From Candidatus Tepidiaquacella proteinivora (GTDB taxonomy: Bacteria; Bacteroidota; Ignavibacteria; Tepidaquicellales; Tepidaquicellaceae): 64,000 bases of DNA. Below, piece after piece: positions 1 through 8,856 of the stretch. How positions within the stretch are numbered: position 1 is the first letter of the stretch; every line of letters begins with the position of its first letter. The stretch covers positions 1,249,501 to 1,313,500 of the forward strand of contig CP054675.1 of NCBI GenBank assembly GCA_013348845.1, given 5' to 3'. The notes beneath the pieces were generated by a model. The model was not told where the DNA came from and searched no databases. It saw only the letters and a list, made by a program, of their open reading frames with translations. The position numbers and the translations under genes are program-made.

Positions 1-42
1 ACAGGAGGAAATAGTGAAAATCCGCCTAAGAAACCGGGTTTT

Positions 43-786
43 TTATATTTTGTGTTCAATTTTTGTCAATATTTTTTTTGCTTTTTTAAAATCTTCTAAA
101 GTATCAATTTCTATACATTCATATTCTGAGATATCAACAGCATATATATTAAATAAATCTATATTTCTGTCAATAAGTTCCTGAAAAGTAACTTCATAAA
201 ATTCATTAACATTATTTTCTTTTAATATTTTTCTATCAAGTATTTTATACATCTCATTTAAAAATTCTTTTGATAGCTTCTCGATTCCTATTGATTCACC
301 AGCAGATTTTTTTATATCAACTTCTTTTCCGATTTTAAGGATACGATTATTATTATCTAACAACACTTTTATTTGTTCTTCATCAGCAATATGATTTTTC
401 AATGCCAAACAAGTATCATAACCAGATTCCAAAAGCTTTTTTAAAATAAGTTTATCAAATATAATATCACTATCAAGTAATAAAATATCATTTCTTACTT
501 CATTTTTTGTTAACCATAGAGAATAAGAATTATTATTATTAGGATAATCAGGATTTAAAATGAATTTGCACTTTATATAATTAAATTTTTTTTTCACATA
601 CTCTTCAATCATATTCGCTTTGAAACCTAACACAAATATAAAATCACTAACTCCTACATCTACAATATTATTAATAATGTGGGTAAGAATGTTATTACCA
701 TTTATATCCAGTAAACATTTAGGGATATCATTAGTCAGAGGTCTCAGTCTCTTTGCTAAACCCGCTGCCAGAATAACTGCCTGCAT
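43..786 (-). CDS. Nucleotidyltransferase of the sugar/alcohol-phosphate cytidylyltransferase type
   Basis: This 247-residue protein very likely activates a phosphorylated sugar or alcohol with an NTP. The N-terminus has the family signature LAAGLAKRLRPLT followed by the PK lysine (about residues 6-23). A run of asparagines followed by SYSLW (about 81-90) resembles the NNxxSL segment of LicC-like phosphocholine cytidylyltransferases. A DSD metal-binding motif sits near residue 107, and a C-terminal EIDTLEDF motif is present. The start is fixed by the signature, which begins right after the first methionine, so the gene truly overlaps the upstream CDP-alcohol phosphatidyltransferase gene by 56 bases. 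That partner suggests the product is a CDP-alcohol (for example CDP-choline or CDP-inositol) used directly by the next enzyme. The exact alcohol is inference. It is the last gene of the run that starts at mtaB. Confidence 0.85.
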   Translation of the reverse strand: MQAVILAAGLAKRLRPLTNDIPKCLLDINGNNILTHIINNIVDVGVSDFIFVLGFKANMIEEYVKKKFNYIKCKFILNPDYPNNNNSYSLWLTKNEVRNDILLLDSDIIFDKLILKKLLESGYDTCLALKNHIADEEQIKVLLDNNNRILKIGKEVDIKKSAGESIGIEKLSKEFLNEMYKILDRKILKENNVNEFYEVTFQELIDRNIDLFNIYAVDISEYECIEIDTLEDFKKAKKILTKIEHKI

Positions 787-1645
787 TTTTTCTTATTTTA
801 AAATTACCTAAAACAATTTTCTGTAAAATAAACAGAATTATAAAAATAAAGTTACCCAATGTTATTGTAATAAATAAATACAAATCCACTCTAAAAAATA
901 ATGTAAGTATAATTGCTAACGTTAAATGAGTTGTCGAACCTAACCAGCTCCAACACCTAAGCAAAAACTTATTCTTTTTCTTATATTCTTCAGGTGTAAC
1001 ATCATAAACAATATCTTTTGTAATGGCTTTTTGTAAATAACAGTACTTTAAATAAATATAAACAAGCAACTTTGCAATATATCTTCCTTTAAGTCTCCTT
1101 AAACCAACTAAATCGCCCTCAAATTCCTTTATATCAGAGTTAACATCGTGAATTATATTATAAACATATCTAAGATATAGATTACGGTAATTATCAAAAT
1201 ACATATTTTGAATGGCTCTTGAAAAAGCAGCAAAAGCGGTTATAGACCAAACAAATATAGGATTTTCAGAAATACTGTATCCAATTGCAATACCAATAAA
1301 TGTAGAAATTGCGGTAATATAATCAATTAGACCATCAACAACTCTCCCGATTCGTGTGCCATTTTTTTTCAATCTCGCAAGTTGCCCATCTGCACAATCG
1401 AGAACATTGCATATAAAAAAACTAATTGCCGCAAAAATAAACATCAACTCAGTACTAAAAGTATAAAACACCCCAGCTAAAACTCCAAAAATTAATGCTA
1501 CAGTAGAAATTTGGTTTGGTGTTATATTAGTATTATATATTAATCTTACAAATTGAAATGAAATTGGTCTATAAATTAATAAATCCAGAATTTCTTCTGC
1601 ATCAGTTCCTTTTAAGGATGCTTTATAATCTAATTTCACCTTCAA
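731..1645 (-). CDS. CDP-alcohol phosphatidyltransferase family membrane enzyme
   Basis: A 304-residue integral membrane protein that transfers a phospho-alcohol or phosphatidyl group from a CDP-activated donor. The full family signature DxxDGxxARx(8)GxxxDxxxD is intact, with metal-binding aspartates D83, D86, D104 and D108. Hydrophobic segments lie before the motif (about 48-82), just after it (about 106-130) and near the C-terminus (about 235-283). It starts two bases after the ppk1 stop and its 3' end overlaps the cytidylyltransferase gene. In some archaea and bacteria these two activities are fused in one bifunctional protein making di-myo-inositol phosphate precursors; here they are separate but overlapping. 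The product could also be an ordinary phospholipid head group. The last 19 or so residues, rich in Ser and Gly, are encoded inside the overlap and are probably unconstrained. Confidence 0.87.
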   Translation of the reverse strand: MKVKLDYKASLKGTDAEEILDLLIYRPISFQFVRLIYNTNITPNQISTVALIFGVLAGVFYTFSTELMFIFAAISFFICNVLDCADGQLARLKKNGTRIGRVVDGLIDYITAISTFIGIAIGYSISENPIFVWSITAFAAFSRAIQNMYFDNYRNLYLRYVYNIIHDVNSDIKEFEGDLVGLRRLKGRYIAKLLVYIYLKYCYLQKAITKDIVYDVTPEEYKKKNKFLLRCWSWLGSTTHLTLAIILTLFFRVDLYLFITITLGNFIFIILFILQKIVLGNFKIRKNAGSYSGSGFSKETETSD

Positions 1646-1647
1646 TT

Positions 1648-3771
1648 TTAAGATGCTTTTTTCTTTTTATTGGATAATTTCTTCAATTTTTTCTTAAGCG
1701 ATTTTTTTAGTTCATCTTCATATTTCTTTTTCACTCTTTCAATAAAATACTCCTGAGCATTAAATTTGCTTTTATCTGTATGTTCAATTCTGGAATAACT
1801 ACCATCACTATTTAATTCTCTCGTCTTAACATTATCTCTGAGATATATATCAAGAATTTCTTTTATTTCTTTCTTAATATGAGCATCTTCTATCGGGTAC
1901 ATAATTTCAACTCTGCGGTCAAAATTTCTATCCATAATATCTGCACTACCAGAATAAACTACTGGGTTACCATTATTATAAAAGTACAGTGCTCTACTAT
2001 GTTCTAAAAACCTACCAACTATACTAAAAACCCTTATATTCTGACTTAAATTAGGAATCTTTGGCTTCAAACGACAAATACCTCTGACTAATAAGTCTAT
2101 TTTAACACCAGCATTTGACGCTTCATATAATTTTAAAATTATTTTATCATCAACAAGAGAATTAATTTTAAATATAATATGTCCATTATTATACTTTTTG
2201 TGATTATCGATTTCATTATTAATAAGTTCTATTATCCTTTTTCTCATATCAAAAGGAGCAACAATAAATTTCTCAAATTTCATTTTCTTTGAAAAGCCAG
2301 TTAAATAATTAAAGAGTATAGAAACATCAGAACCAAAAGTTTCGTTTGCTGTAAATAAGCCAAAGTCTGTGTAAATTCTCGCGGTTATAGGGTTATAGTT
2401 ACCTGTGCTTAAATGAACATATCGTTTCATTTTTCCTTCTTCTTTTCTAACAACAAGAGCAACTTTACAATGTGTTTTTAGTCCTGATACTCCATAAACG
2501 ACATGAACTCCTGCATTTTCAAGTTTTTTAGCCCAGATTATGTTGTTTTCTTCATCAAATCTTGCTTTTAACTCTACAACCGCTGTTACTTGTTTATTAT
2601 TTTCTGCTGCTTCGATAAGAGATTTAATAATAGGAGAGTCTCCGCTTGTTCTATATAATGTTAATTTAATTGCAAAGACATTTGGATCTTCAGCTGCCTG
2701 CGCAATAAACTCATTTACAGAAGTAAAAGAATAAAATGGATGATGTAAAAAAATATCGCTTTTTCTTATTGACTTAAAAATATCTTCTTCATCTCTTAAA
2801 AATGAAGAAATTCTTGGGGTAAATGCTTCATATTTTAAATTCCTTTTATCAATTTTATATAAATCCATCAAATCGCCAAGGTTTAACTGTCCATTAATTT
2901 TATATATTTCTGTCTTATGAAGCCCCAATTTTTTTTCAAGAAAATTGAGAAAATATTCCGGGATATTAGCATCAACCTCAAGTCGTACAATTATACCAAG
3001 TCTTCTTTTCTTAACCTCTTCCTCAATTAATTTTAGAAGATCATCTGCTTCGTCTTCTTCCAATTCAAGATCGGCATTTCTTGTAATTCTCAGTGAATAT
3101 GCTGAAGTTGTTCTCATTCCGGGAAATAACTTACATGCATTAGCTTTAATTATATCCTCAATTAAAATAAAATTATAGCCATCTCTGTTCTCAATTTTAT
3201 AATACCGTGGGAAATTACCCGGCACTTGAATTATTGAAATTTTATCATCAGTTTGTTCTGTGTCGGGATCATCAAGAATAATTGCTAAAGCAAGAGTTCT
3301 ATTTACAAGGTTAGGAAAAGGATGTACATTATCGAGTGCAATTGGAGTTAAAACAGGAAATAGTTCTTCATCAAAGTAATTATCAATCTGCTCTTTTTCT
3401 TCCTGTTGAAGATTTTCATACTTAACAAAATTAATATTGTTTTTTGAAAGTTGAGGAATAATAATTTCATTAAATATCCTATATTGTTCATTAATTAAGG
3501 GGCATAATTTTTCATAAATTGCATCCCTTTGCTCAAAAGCTGTCATTCCATCAGTAGTAACTTCATTAACATTACTCGATATTTGTCTTTTTAACCCTGC
3601 TACCCTAATCATAAAAAACTCATCGAGATTTGTACTGAAAATCGATAAAAATTTTACCTTTTCGAGTAATGGATTTCGTTCATCAGCTGCTTCTTCCAGA
3701 ACTCTTTTATTGAATTCTATCCAGCTTAATTCCCGATTAAACAGAAACTGTGATTTCGAAAAAACAGACAT
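1648..3771 (-). CDS. ppk1: Polyphosphate kinase 1
   Basis: A 707-residue polyphosphate kinase, which reversibly polymerises the ATP gamma-phosphate into long-chain polyphosphate. All PPK1 regions are present: the N-terminal FNRELSWIEFN segment (11-21), the NLDEFFMIRVAG segment (48-59), the HPFPNL segment (150-155) and the catalytic phospho-histidine H453 in YVHLSTGNYN. A second conserved histidine follows in the HSRALYFYN segment. The C-terminus is lysine-rich. Length matches the family (about 690-720). It lies one base after the DUF192 gene and two bases before the CDP-alcohol phosphatidyltransferase gene, so it is translated from a shared message. The SixA-type phosphatase encoded upstream in the same run is a frequent neighbour of polyphosphate genes. 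Confidence 0.97.
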   Translation of the reverse strand: MSVFSKSQFLFNRELSWIEFNKRVLEEAADERNPLLEKVKFLSIFSTNLDEFFMIRVAGLKRQISSNVNEVTTDGMTAFEQRDAIYEKLCPLINEQYRIFNEIIIPQLSKNNINFVKYENLQQEEKEQIDNYFDEELFPVLTPIALDNVHPFPNLVNRTLALAIILDDPDTEQTDDKISIIQVPGNFPRYYKIENRDGYNFILIEDIIKANACKLFPGMRTTSAYSLRITRNADLELEEDEADDLLKLIEEEVKKRRLGIIVRLEVDANIPEYFLNFLEKKLGLHKTEIYKINGQLNLGDLMDLYKIDKRNLKYEAFTPRISSFLRDEEDIFKSIRKSDIFLHHPFYSFTSVNEFIAQAAEDPNVFAIKLTLYRTSGDSPIIKSLIEAAENNKQVTAVVELKARFDEENNIIWAKKLENAGVHVVYGVSGLKTHCKVALVVRKEEGKMKRYVHLSTGNYNPITARIYTDFGLFTANETFGSDVSILFNYLTGFSKKMKFEKFIVAPFDMRKRIIELINNEIDNHKKYNNGHIIFKINSLVDDKIILKLYEASNAGVKIDLLVRGICRLKPKIPNLSQNIRVFSIVGRFLEHSRALYFYNNGNPVVYSGSADIMDRNFDRRVEIMYPIEDAHIKKEIKEILDIYLRDNVKTRELNSDGSYSRIEHTDKSKFNAQEYFIERVKKKYEDELKKSLKKKLKKLSNKKKKAS

Positions 3772-3772
3772 A

Positions 3773-4306
3773 TTATTTTGTTATTTCAAAATTAATTTTA
3801 TCTCCTTCTTTTATATCGTGTCTGTCTGTATAACCACCAATAACTTCAATAACATATTGTGATTTTTTCTCAGAGGGCAAAGACTTCAAAGTTCGTGGAA
3901 TTGTGTTTTTATAAATCTTTACAATTTCTTTATCGCTGTTAACATAAATTATATCAAGTGAAATATAAGTATTCTTCATCCAGAATGATTGATAATCTTC
4001 TTTAGGAAAAATAAACAACATACCCTGATTTTCCTCCATTGATTTTCTGTACATTAATCCCATAATTCGTGATGAATCTTTATCTGCAACTTCAATATCA
4101 ATTTTAGAAATAATTTTATTATCATTTTTGCTTACAAATTCAAGAGTTCCTTGTTTTTTGAAAACCGGTTCGGCTTTTGTTTTATCTTTACCAACTAATA
4201 AAGAGTATAAAATAATCACCAAAACTATCAACAAAACACCTATCACTATAAAAGTTATTGTTTTCTTACTTTTAAATTTTTTACTCTGTTTGCTCTTAAC
4301 TTTCAT
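3773..4306 (-). CDS. Membrane-anchored DUF192 protein
   Basis: A 177-residue protein with a lysine-rich N-terminus, one strong membrane helix (about 17-38) and an extracytoplasmic DUF192 domain. The domain is recognised by RIMGLMYRKSMEENQGMLF, then the SFWMKNTYISLDIIY segment and a C-terminal VIEVIGGYTDRHDIKEGD segment. DUF192 proteins are small beta-rich proteins, usually secreted or anchored, whose biochemical role is not settled. The spacing of four bases from the aminotransferase gene and one base to ppk1 shows co-transcription. The function is not assigned beyond the domain. Confidence 0.85.
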   Translation of the reverse strand: MKVKSKQSKKFKSKKTITFIVIGVLLIVLVIILYSLLVGKDKTKAEPVFKKQGTLEFVSKNDNKIISKIDIEVADKDSSRIMGLMYRKSMEENQGMLFIFPKEDYQSFWMKNTYISLDIIYVNSDKEIVKIYKNTIPRTLKSLPSEKKSQYVIEVIGGYTDRHDIKEGDKINFEITK

Positions 4307-4310
4307 TAAT

Positions 4311-5378
4311 CTATTTAGATTTTAGAAATTCTTTAATACATTCAATTAAATAATAATTTTGTTCTCGTGTTCCAAGCGTAATTCTTGCTTCTGTTTTAAA
4401 TGCTTCTTCATCTAAAAATTTAATTAATACATTTCTTTCTTTGAGAAATTGTTTTAATTCTTTTCTTATCGTTTTAGGCATATCAACAAGCATAAAATTT
4501 GCATAAGTCTTATAAGGAGTAAAGCCATCCATTTTATTAAACTCTTCATACATATATTCTTTATCTTCCTGCATAATGAAATTAATTTCATCATAGTATT
4601 TTTCATCATCAAGAGCAATTTCAGCAAGTTTTTCTGAAATTCTATTATAACCAAGATATCTAACGGAATAGTTAATTAATTCTTCAAGATTTTTTCCGGC
4701 AAAAGCAAATCCAATTCTACAACCTGCTAATGCATAATATTTTGAGAAAGTTCTACATATAACAAGATTTGGAAATTCATCTATATATGGTTTTACATAA
4801 TCATTCTCTTTTGACCCAAATCCCCAATATGCTTCATCAATCATAACAAGTGCACCGCGACAAGCATCAAGAAATTGCCAAAGTTTATCAGAAGGAATAC
4901 GGTTACCGGTTGGATTATTTGGCGAAGCAATCAGAACAATTCTTGGGCGTTCTCTTTCATAAATTTCAATCATTTTATCAACATCATACATATATGTTTT
5001 TACCCCATCTTCTTCACCAATATACATTGGATATTCAACATTAAATCCACCGACCTCACATGCAACCTTTTTATAATACCACCACGCTTCCTTTGGAATT
5101 AAGATTTTTTCTTTTCTATCAAGGTAATAATGGATAATTTGTTTTAATAAATCTTCACTACCATAGGATAATATCACCTGTCTTTCACTAATATTAAAAT
5201 CATCGGCTAATCTTTTAGAGAGACTTGATTTATAACCTTTTTCAAAATCCCTTGAATACCAACTAAGTTCATCAAGTGTAACATTCTTCAAAAATTCAAA
5301 ACACTTGGGCGAAGGACCATATTGCGATTCATTCCTGTCAAGATACTGAAGAGTGTCGAATTTTAATTTTTTAGTCAT
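4311..5378 (-). CDS. HisC-like class I/II PLP aminotransferase
   Basis: A 355-residue fold-type I aminotransferase that resembles histidinol-phosphate aminotransferase. Visible motifs are SPNNPTG (152-158), DEAY (181-184) and the PLP lysine K213 in RTFSKYYALAGCRIGF. A C-terminal arginine in EARITLGT probably binds the substrate carboxylate. No other histidine biosynthesis gene lies nearby, so the substrate may instead be an aromatic amino acid or a phosphorylated amino alcohol; the sequence alone does not decide. It lies 24 bases after the enoyl-CoA hydratase-like gene and four bases before the DUF192 gene. Confidence 0.82.
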   Translation of the reverse strand: MTKKLKFDTLQYLDRNESQYGPSPKCFEFLKNVTLDELSWYSRDFEKGYKSSLSKRLADDFNISERQVILSYGSEDLLKQIIHYYLDRKEKILIPKEAWWYYKKVACEVGGFNVEYPMYIGEEDGVKTYMYDVDKMIEIYERERPRIVLIASPNNPTGNRIPSDKLWQFLDACRGALVMIDEAYWGFGSKENDYVKPYIDEFPNLVICRTFSKYYALAGCRIGFAFAGKNLEELINYSVRYLGYNRISEKLAEIALDDEKYYDEINFIMQEDKEYMYEEFNKMDGFTPYKTYANFMLVDMPKTIRKELKQFLKERNVLIKFLDEEAFKTEARITLGTREQNYYLIECIKEFLKSK

Positions 5379-5402
5379 AATAATTAATATTATTTAATAA
5401 AT

Positions 5403-6200
5403 TTAATTTTTTTTCTTTTTCGTAGATGGAGAAAAATCCTTTGTAAGAAACCTCATCATCCCTTTCTTACAATCCTCAGTCATTCTTACTATAACATTCA
5501 TATCAGCAGCATAACTTAAGGCTGATTCAAAACTCATATTCACAGCATTTCTGATAATTTCCTTTGCAAAAAGTAAAGAAGAGAAAGAAGACTGGTTTAT
5601 TTCCCTGCAAATATTTTCTACATAAGCATTAAGCATATTCTCTTCTATAACATAATTTACAAGACCAATTTTGTGTGCATCAATTGCAGTGATAAATCTT
5701 GAGGTCAAAATCAAATCCTTAACATTAGATTCAGATATTCTTTTCAAAAGAAAAATTATGCTGATTGAAGGGACAAAACCAATTTTAACTTCAGTAAAGC
5801 CGAACTGTGCTTTATTAGAAGCAATTATTAGATCACAAGCACTGGCAATACAACAGCCAGCTGCTAATGCATAACCTTCAACCATAGCGATTACAGGTTT
5901 CCGGCAATTATAAATAGATAGCAATAATTCTTTATAATTATCTGAATCTTTTTTATTTTCAATTGCATCGTATTTAGATATCTTATTAATATATTCAAGA
6001 GAAAATCCTGTGCTGAAATTACCACCTTTACCACATAATACAATTGTTTTTGTTTCAAGGTCATTTGAGAACTCTTCGAAATAATTTTTAATTTCAGAAA
6101 TCATATTTTCATCGAGAGAATTTCTTTTCTCTGGTTTATTCAAAATTATTTTCTTAGTAAATCCTATTTGTTCTATTAAAATATTATTATCTTTTGCCAT
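5403..6200 (-). CDS. Enoyl-CoA hydratase/isomerase (crotonase) family protein
   Basis: A 265-residue crotonase-fold protein. The two oxyanion-hole segments are present: GNFSTGFSLE (60-69) and VEGYALAAGC (108-116). E137 in FGFTEVKIG aligns by eye with the first catalytic glutamate of enoyl-CoA hydratase. The second catalytic glutamate appears to be replaced by an aspartate (D162 in VKDLILT). Hydratase activity is therefore likely but not certain, and isomerase or other crotonase chemistry is possible. The C-terminus ends in a lysine-rich tail. The gene sits alone, without other beta-oxidation genes, four bases downstream of the ABC ATPase gene. Confidence 0.83.
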   Translation of the reverse strand: MAKDNNILIEQIGFTKKIILNKPEKRNSLDENMISEIKNYFEEFSNDLETKTIVLCGKGGNFSTGFSLEYINKISKYDAIENKKDSDNYKELLLSIYNCRKPVIAMVEGYALAAGCCIASACDLIIASNKAQFGFTEVKIGFVPSISIIFLLKRISESNVKDLILTSRFITAIDAHKIGLVNYVIEENMLNAYVENICREINQSSFSSLLFAKEIIRNAVNMSFESALSYAADMNVIVRMTEDCKKGMMRFLTKDFSPSTKKKKN

Positions 6201-6204
6201 TTTA

Positions 6205-7017
6205 TTAATTTTTAATAATAGAATTATAGTAAATTTGAGAATAATTATTTATGTTAATTAATTGTGAATCAATTAAAAAGTGTTTTCTCAAAATATCTTC
6301 ATTTATTACATCGCTGGTATTCCCATAAGCTACGATTTTACCATTATCAAGTAAAATAGTTTTCCCGGTATATCTCAATGCAAGATTTAAGTCATGAGTA
6401 ATAATAATAATTGTAAGTTTTTTTTCTTCATTTAATTTTTTTAAAAGAGAAAAAATTTCAATACTATGACTGATATCAAGGAAAGTTAAGGGTTCATCAA
6501 TAATTAAAATTTTATTTTCTAATTCAGTCAGGGGATTTAGTTGAACTAATGAAAGAGTAATTAATACTTTTTGCAATTCCCCACCTGAAATTTCATCTAA
6601 AAATTTATTCTGTAAATCTTTTAATCCAAGCAAATCCAGTGTATAGTCAACTACTTCTTTATCTTCTTTTGAATAACTATAATCATAAAAATCTTTATAG
6701 GAATATCGTCCTAAAAGCAAGAAGTCTTTGATTTTTAATCCTCTGAATACAGGTATACCATATTGAGGTAAATATGATAAAATAGTAGCAAATTCTTTCC
6801 TCCTGTATTCAGATATGTTTTTATTATGTAACATTATATTTCCAGAATAGTTTCTAAGCAAACCGGCGATAAGTTTTACGAAAGTAGATTTTCCTGATCC
6901 GTTTCTACCTATTATAGAAACAAAATCCCTTTTATTAAATTTTAAATTAATATCTTTAAAAAAGGCGATTTCTTTTCTATAAGAAAAAGATAGATTTACG
7001 GTGAATAAAATCGACAT
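6205..7017 (-). CDS. ABC transporter ATP-binding protein, iron-siderophore/cobalamin type
   Basis: A 270-residue ABC ATPase of the FecE/BtuD class. It has Walker A GRNGSGKST (37-45), a Q-loop in SYLPQYG (81-87), the signature ISGGELQ (143-149), Walker B ILIIDEPLTFLD (170-181) and an H-loop in IIITHDLNLAL. The class powers uptake of iron-siderophore complexes, heme or cobalamin. Its likely permease is the FecCD-family protein encoded at 51486-52496, about 45 kb away on the same strand. No substrate-binding protein gene was seen. It lies seven bases after sixA inside an unrelated housekeeping run, so pairing with the distant permease is inference. Confidence 0.9.
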   Translation of the reverse strand: MSILFTVNLSFSYRKEIAFFKDINLKFNKRDFVSIIGRNGSGKSTFVKLIAGLLRNYSGNIMLHNKNISEYRRKEFATILSYLPQYGIPVFRGLKIKDFLLLGRYSYKDFYDYSYSKEDKEVVDYTLDLLGLKDLQNKFLDEISGGELQKVLITLSLVQLNPLTELENKILIIDEPLTFLDISHSIEIFSLLKKLNEEKKLTIIIITHDLNLALRYTGKTILLDNGKIVAYGNTSDVINEDILRKHFLIDSQLININNYSQIYYNSIIKN

Positions 7018-7024
7018 CAGAATA

Positions 7025-7519
7025 TTAGCCCTGAACTTTCTCCAAGGTTTTTGGATTTAAATACCAATTAAATTCTCCCTTTTGGGTTTTAACATCATAC
7101 TCAATAGAACAAACACCGGATTTTTTTATTTGTAAATTTGCAGTTTTTCCTCCTGTTAACAGGTTAGCAAGATTAGTCATCATAGGATCATGTCCAACCA
7201 GTGCAATAGTCTCAAAAATTGAATTTCTTCTAATCATATCAACTACTTTTTCCACAGGAGATTCAGGGGCTAACTCATTAACAATTTCCACATCATATTT
7301 AAACTTTAAATATGTAGCTAAAATCTCAGCAGTTTGTACACATCTAATGTGTGGACTAGAATAAATTTTCTCAAGGGTAAAAAATTCATCTTTTAATTTC
7401 TTAAAAACCGACAATGAGTTTTTACGCCCTTTGGGAGTTATAAATCTCCATTCATCATTGCGGACAGTTTCAGTTTCATAATCAATTGCTTCCGCATGTC
7501 TAATTAATAATATTTTCAT
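7025..7519 (-). CDS. sixA: SixA-like phosphohistidine phosphatase
   Basis: A 164-residue histidine phosphatase. The catalytic RH pair is R7-H8 in LLIRHAEA, a second arginine lies in SSPHIRCVQTAE, and the second histidine is in ALVGHDPMM. Length and layout match SixA, which removes phosphate from phosphohistidine in phosphorelay or PTS proteins. It lies 11 bases after mtaB and in the same run as ppk1. This association is common in bacteria and may link it to polyphosphate or phosphate physiology, but the substrate is not shown here. Confidence 0.88.
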   Translation of the reverse strand: MKILLIRHAEAIDYETETVRNDEWRFITPKGRKNSLSVFKKLKDEFFTLEKIYSSPHIRCVQTAEILATYLKFKYDVEIVNELAPESPVEKVVDMIRRNSIFETIALVGHDPMMTNLANLLTGGKTANLQIKKSGVCSIEYDVKTQKGEFNWYLNPKTLEKVQG

Positions 7520-7530
7520 ATCTGTTAAAT

Positions 7531-8853
7531 TTAATTTATTATTTTACATTCTACAGGGTTAATTCCGTTTGAACTTGTGATTAAAACAGTATATATCTCA
7601 TTTTCTTCCAAGTTCTCAGAATCGCTCCGAACTCTTATATAATTTTCAGTCCAACCTTCTATAATATTGTTTTTTCTACTCTCAAATAAAACTTTATGAG
7701 TTTTCAATATATTATCAGAATAAAATTTCATTTTTTTATTTTGAGACAATTCACTTAATATTTTATTTCGTTCCTTTTTAATCTGCGGTAAAACTTTATT
7801 TTTATAATTTATAGATAATGTCCCGGGTCTTTCAGAATAAGTAAATATATGTAAATAAGTAACAGGTAAATCGTTAACAAAATTGTAAGTATTGGAAAAA
7901 CTCTCTTCTGTTTCTCCGGGGAAACCTACGATTACATCTAATCCAATTCCAGCATTAGGAATCTTCATTTTAATATTTTCTATTACTTTTTTAAACATTT
8001 TAGTATTATATCTTCTTTTCATCAATCTTAAAATTTCATCATCACCACTTTGTAAAGGAATGTGAAAATGCTTACAAAATTTATCTGAAGAAGCAATAAA
8101 ATCAATAATCTCATCACTTAGTAGATTAGGTTCTATAGAGCTTATCCTAATTCTTTTAATATCAAGTTTTTCAAATTGTTCCATAAGAGAAAGCAGATTT
8201 AATCCACCTTCACTTCGGTAATCACCAATATTTACACCGGTTAAAATAATCTCTTTATAGCCGGCATCAATAATTCTTTTTGTATTTTCTATTATTTGGG
8301 GTAAAGGTAAAGAACGTGATTTCCCTCTTGCCAAAGGAATAGTGCAAAAAGCACAGTTATAATCACATCCGTCCTGAATTTTTAAAAAAGCTCTCGTTCT
8401 TAAATCATTGTCAGCAGAGTATGCTTCACCAATAAAATCAGAATTTTTGATATCAGATACATAAACTTCGGGTTTATTGCCATTTTTCTTATAATTTTTA
8501 TCAAAATCCTTTCCTAAACTTTTCTCTAAATATTTTATTACATCATATTTTTCATTTGAACCAAGTATTAAATCCACTCCAGGTATCATAGATATCTGCT
8601 CTGACTTAAGTTGGGAATAACATCCGACAACAACAACAAAAGTATCAGGATATTGTCTTAAAACGCTTCTAATAATTTTTCTACATTCACTATCGGCATG
8701 AGAGGTAACAGTACATGTATTTAAGACAAATATATCTGATTTTTCACCAAAACTTTTCAACTGTAAACCTTTTTCTGCGAATTTTCTCCCTAAATATGAG
8801 GATTCGCCATAATTTAATTTACAACCTAATGTATGTATACAGACACTTCTCAT
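7531..8853 (-). CDS. mtaB: tRNA N6-threonylcarbamoyladenosine-37 methylthiotransferase MtaB
   Basis: A 440-residue radical SAM methylthiotransferase, predicted to convert t6A37 to ms2t6A37 in ANN-decoding tRNAs. The N-terminal cluster cysteines are C11 (TLGCKLN), C47 (NTCTVT) and C78 (VGCYSQ). The radical SAM triad is C163, C167 and C170 in DGCDYNCAFC, and it is followed by the IPLARGKSRS segment. The C-terminal part from about 375 has the size of a TRAM-like RNA-binding domain. The CKLN form of the first motif and the overall length favour MtaB over MiaB or RimO. It is the first gene of the nine-gene run and is preceded by an inverted repeat that almost touches the start codon. Confidence 0.93.
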   Translation of the reverse strand: MRSVCIHTLGCKLNYGESSYLGRKFAEKGLQLKSFGEKSDIFVLNTCTVTSHADSECRKIIRSVLRQYPDTFVVVVGCYSQLKSEQISMIPGVDLILGSNEKYDVIKYLEKSLGKDFDKNYKKNGNKPEVYVSDIKNSDFIGEAYSADNDLRTRAFLKIQDGCDYNCAFCTIPLARGKSRSLPLPQIIENTKRIIDAGYKEIILTGVNIGDYRSEGGLNLLSLMEQFEKLDIKRIRISSIEPNLLSDEIIDFIASSDKFCKHFHIPLQSGDDEILRLMKRRYNTKMFKKVIENIKMKIPNAGIGLDVIVGFPGETEESFSNTYNFVNDLPVTYLHIFTYSERPGTLSINYKNKVLPQIKKERNKILSELSQNKKMKFYSDNILKTHKVLFESRKNNIIEGWTENYIRVRSDSENLEENEIYTVLITSSNGINPVECKIIN

Positions 8854-8856
8854 AAT

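Noticed and set aside
1-42. AGGAGG at positions 4-9 followed by a possible GTG start
   Set aside because: The frame that follows runs antisense to the well-supported nucleotidyltransferase gene and has no recognisable protein features. The 42 bases are too short to say more.
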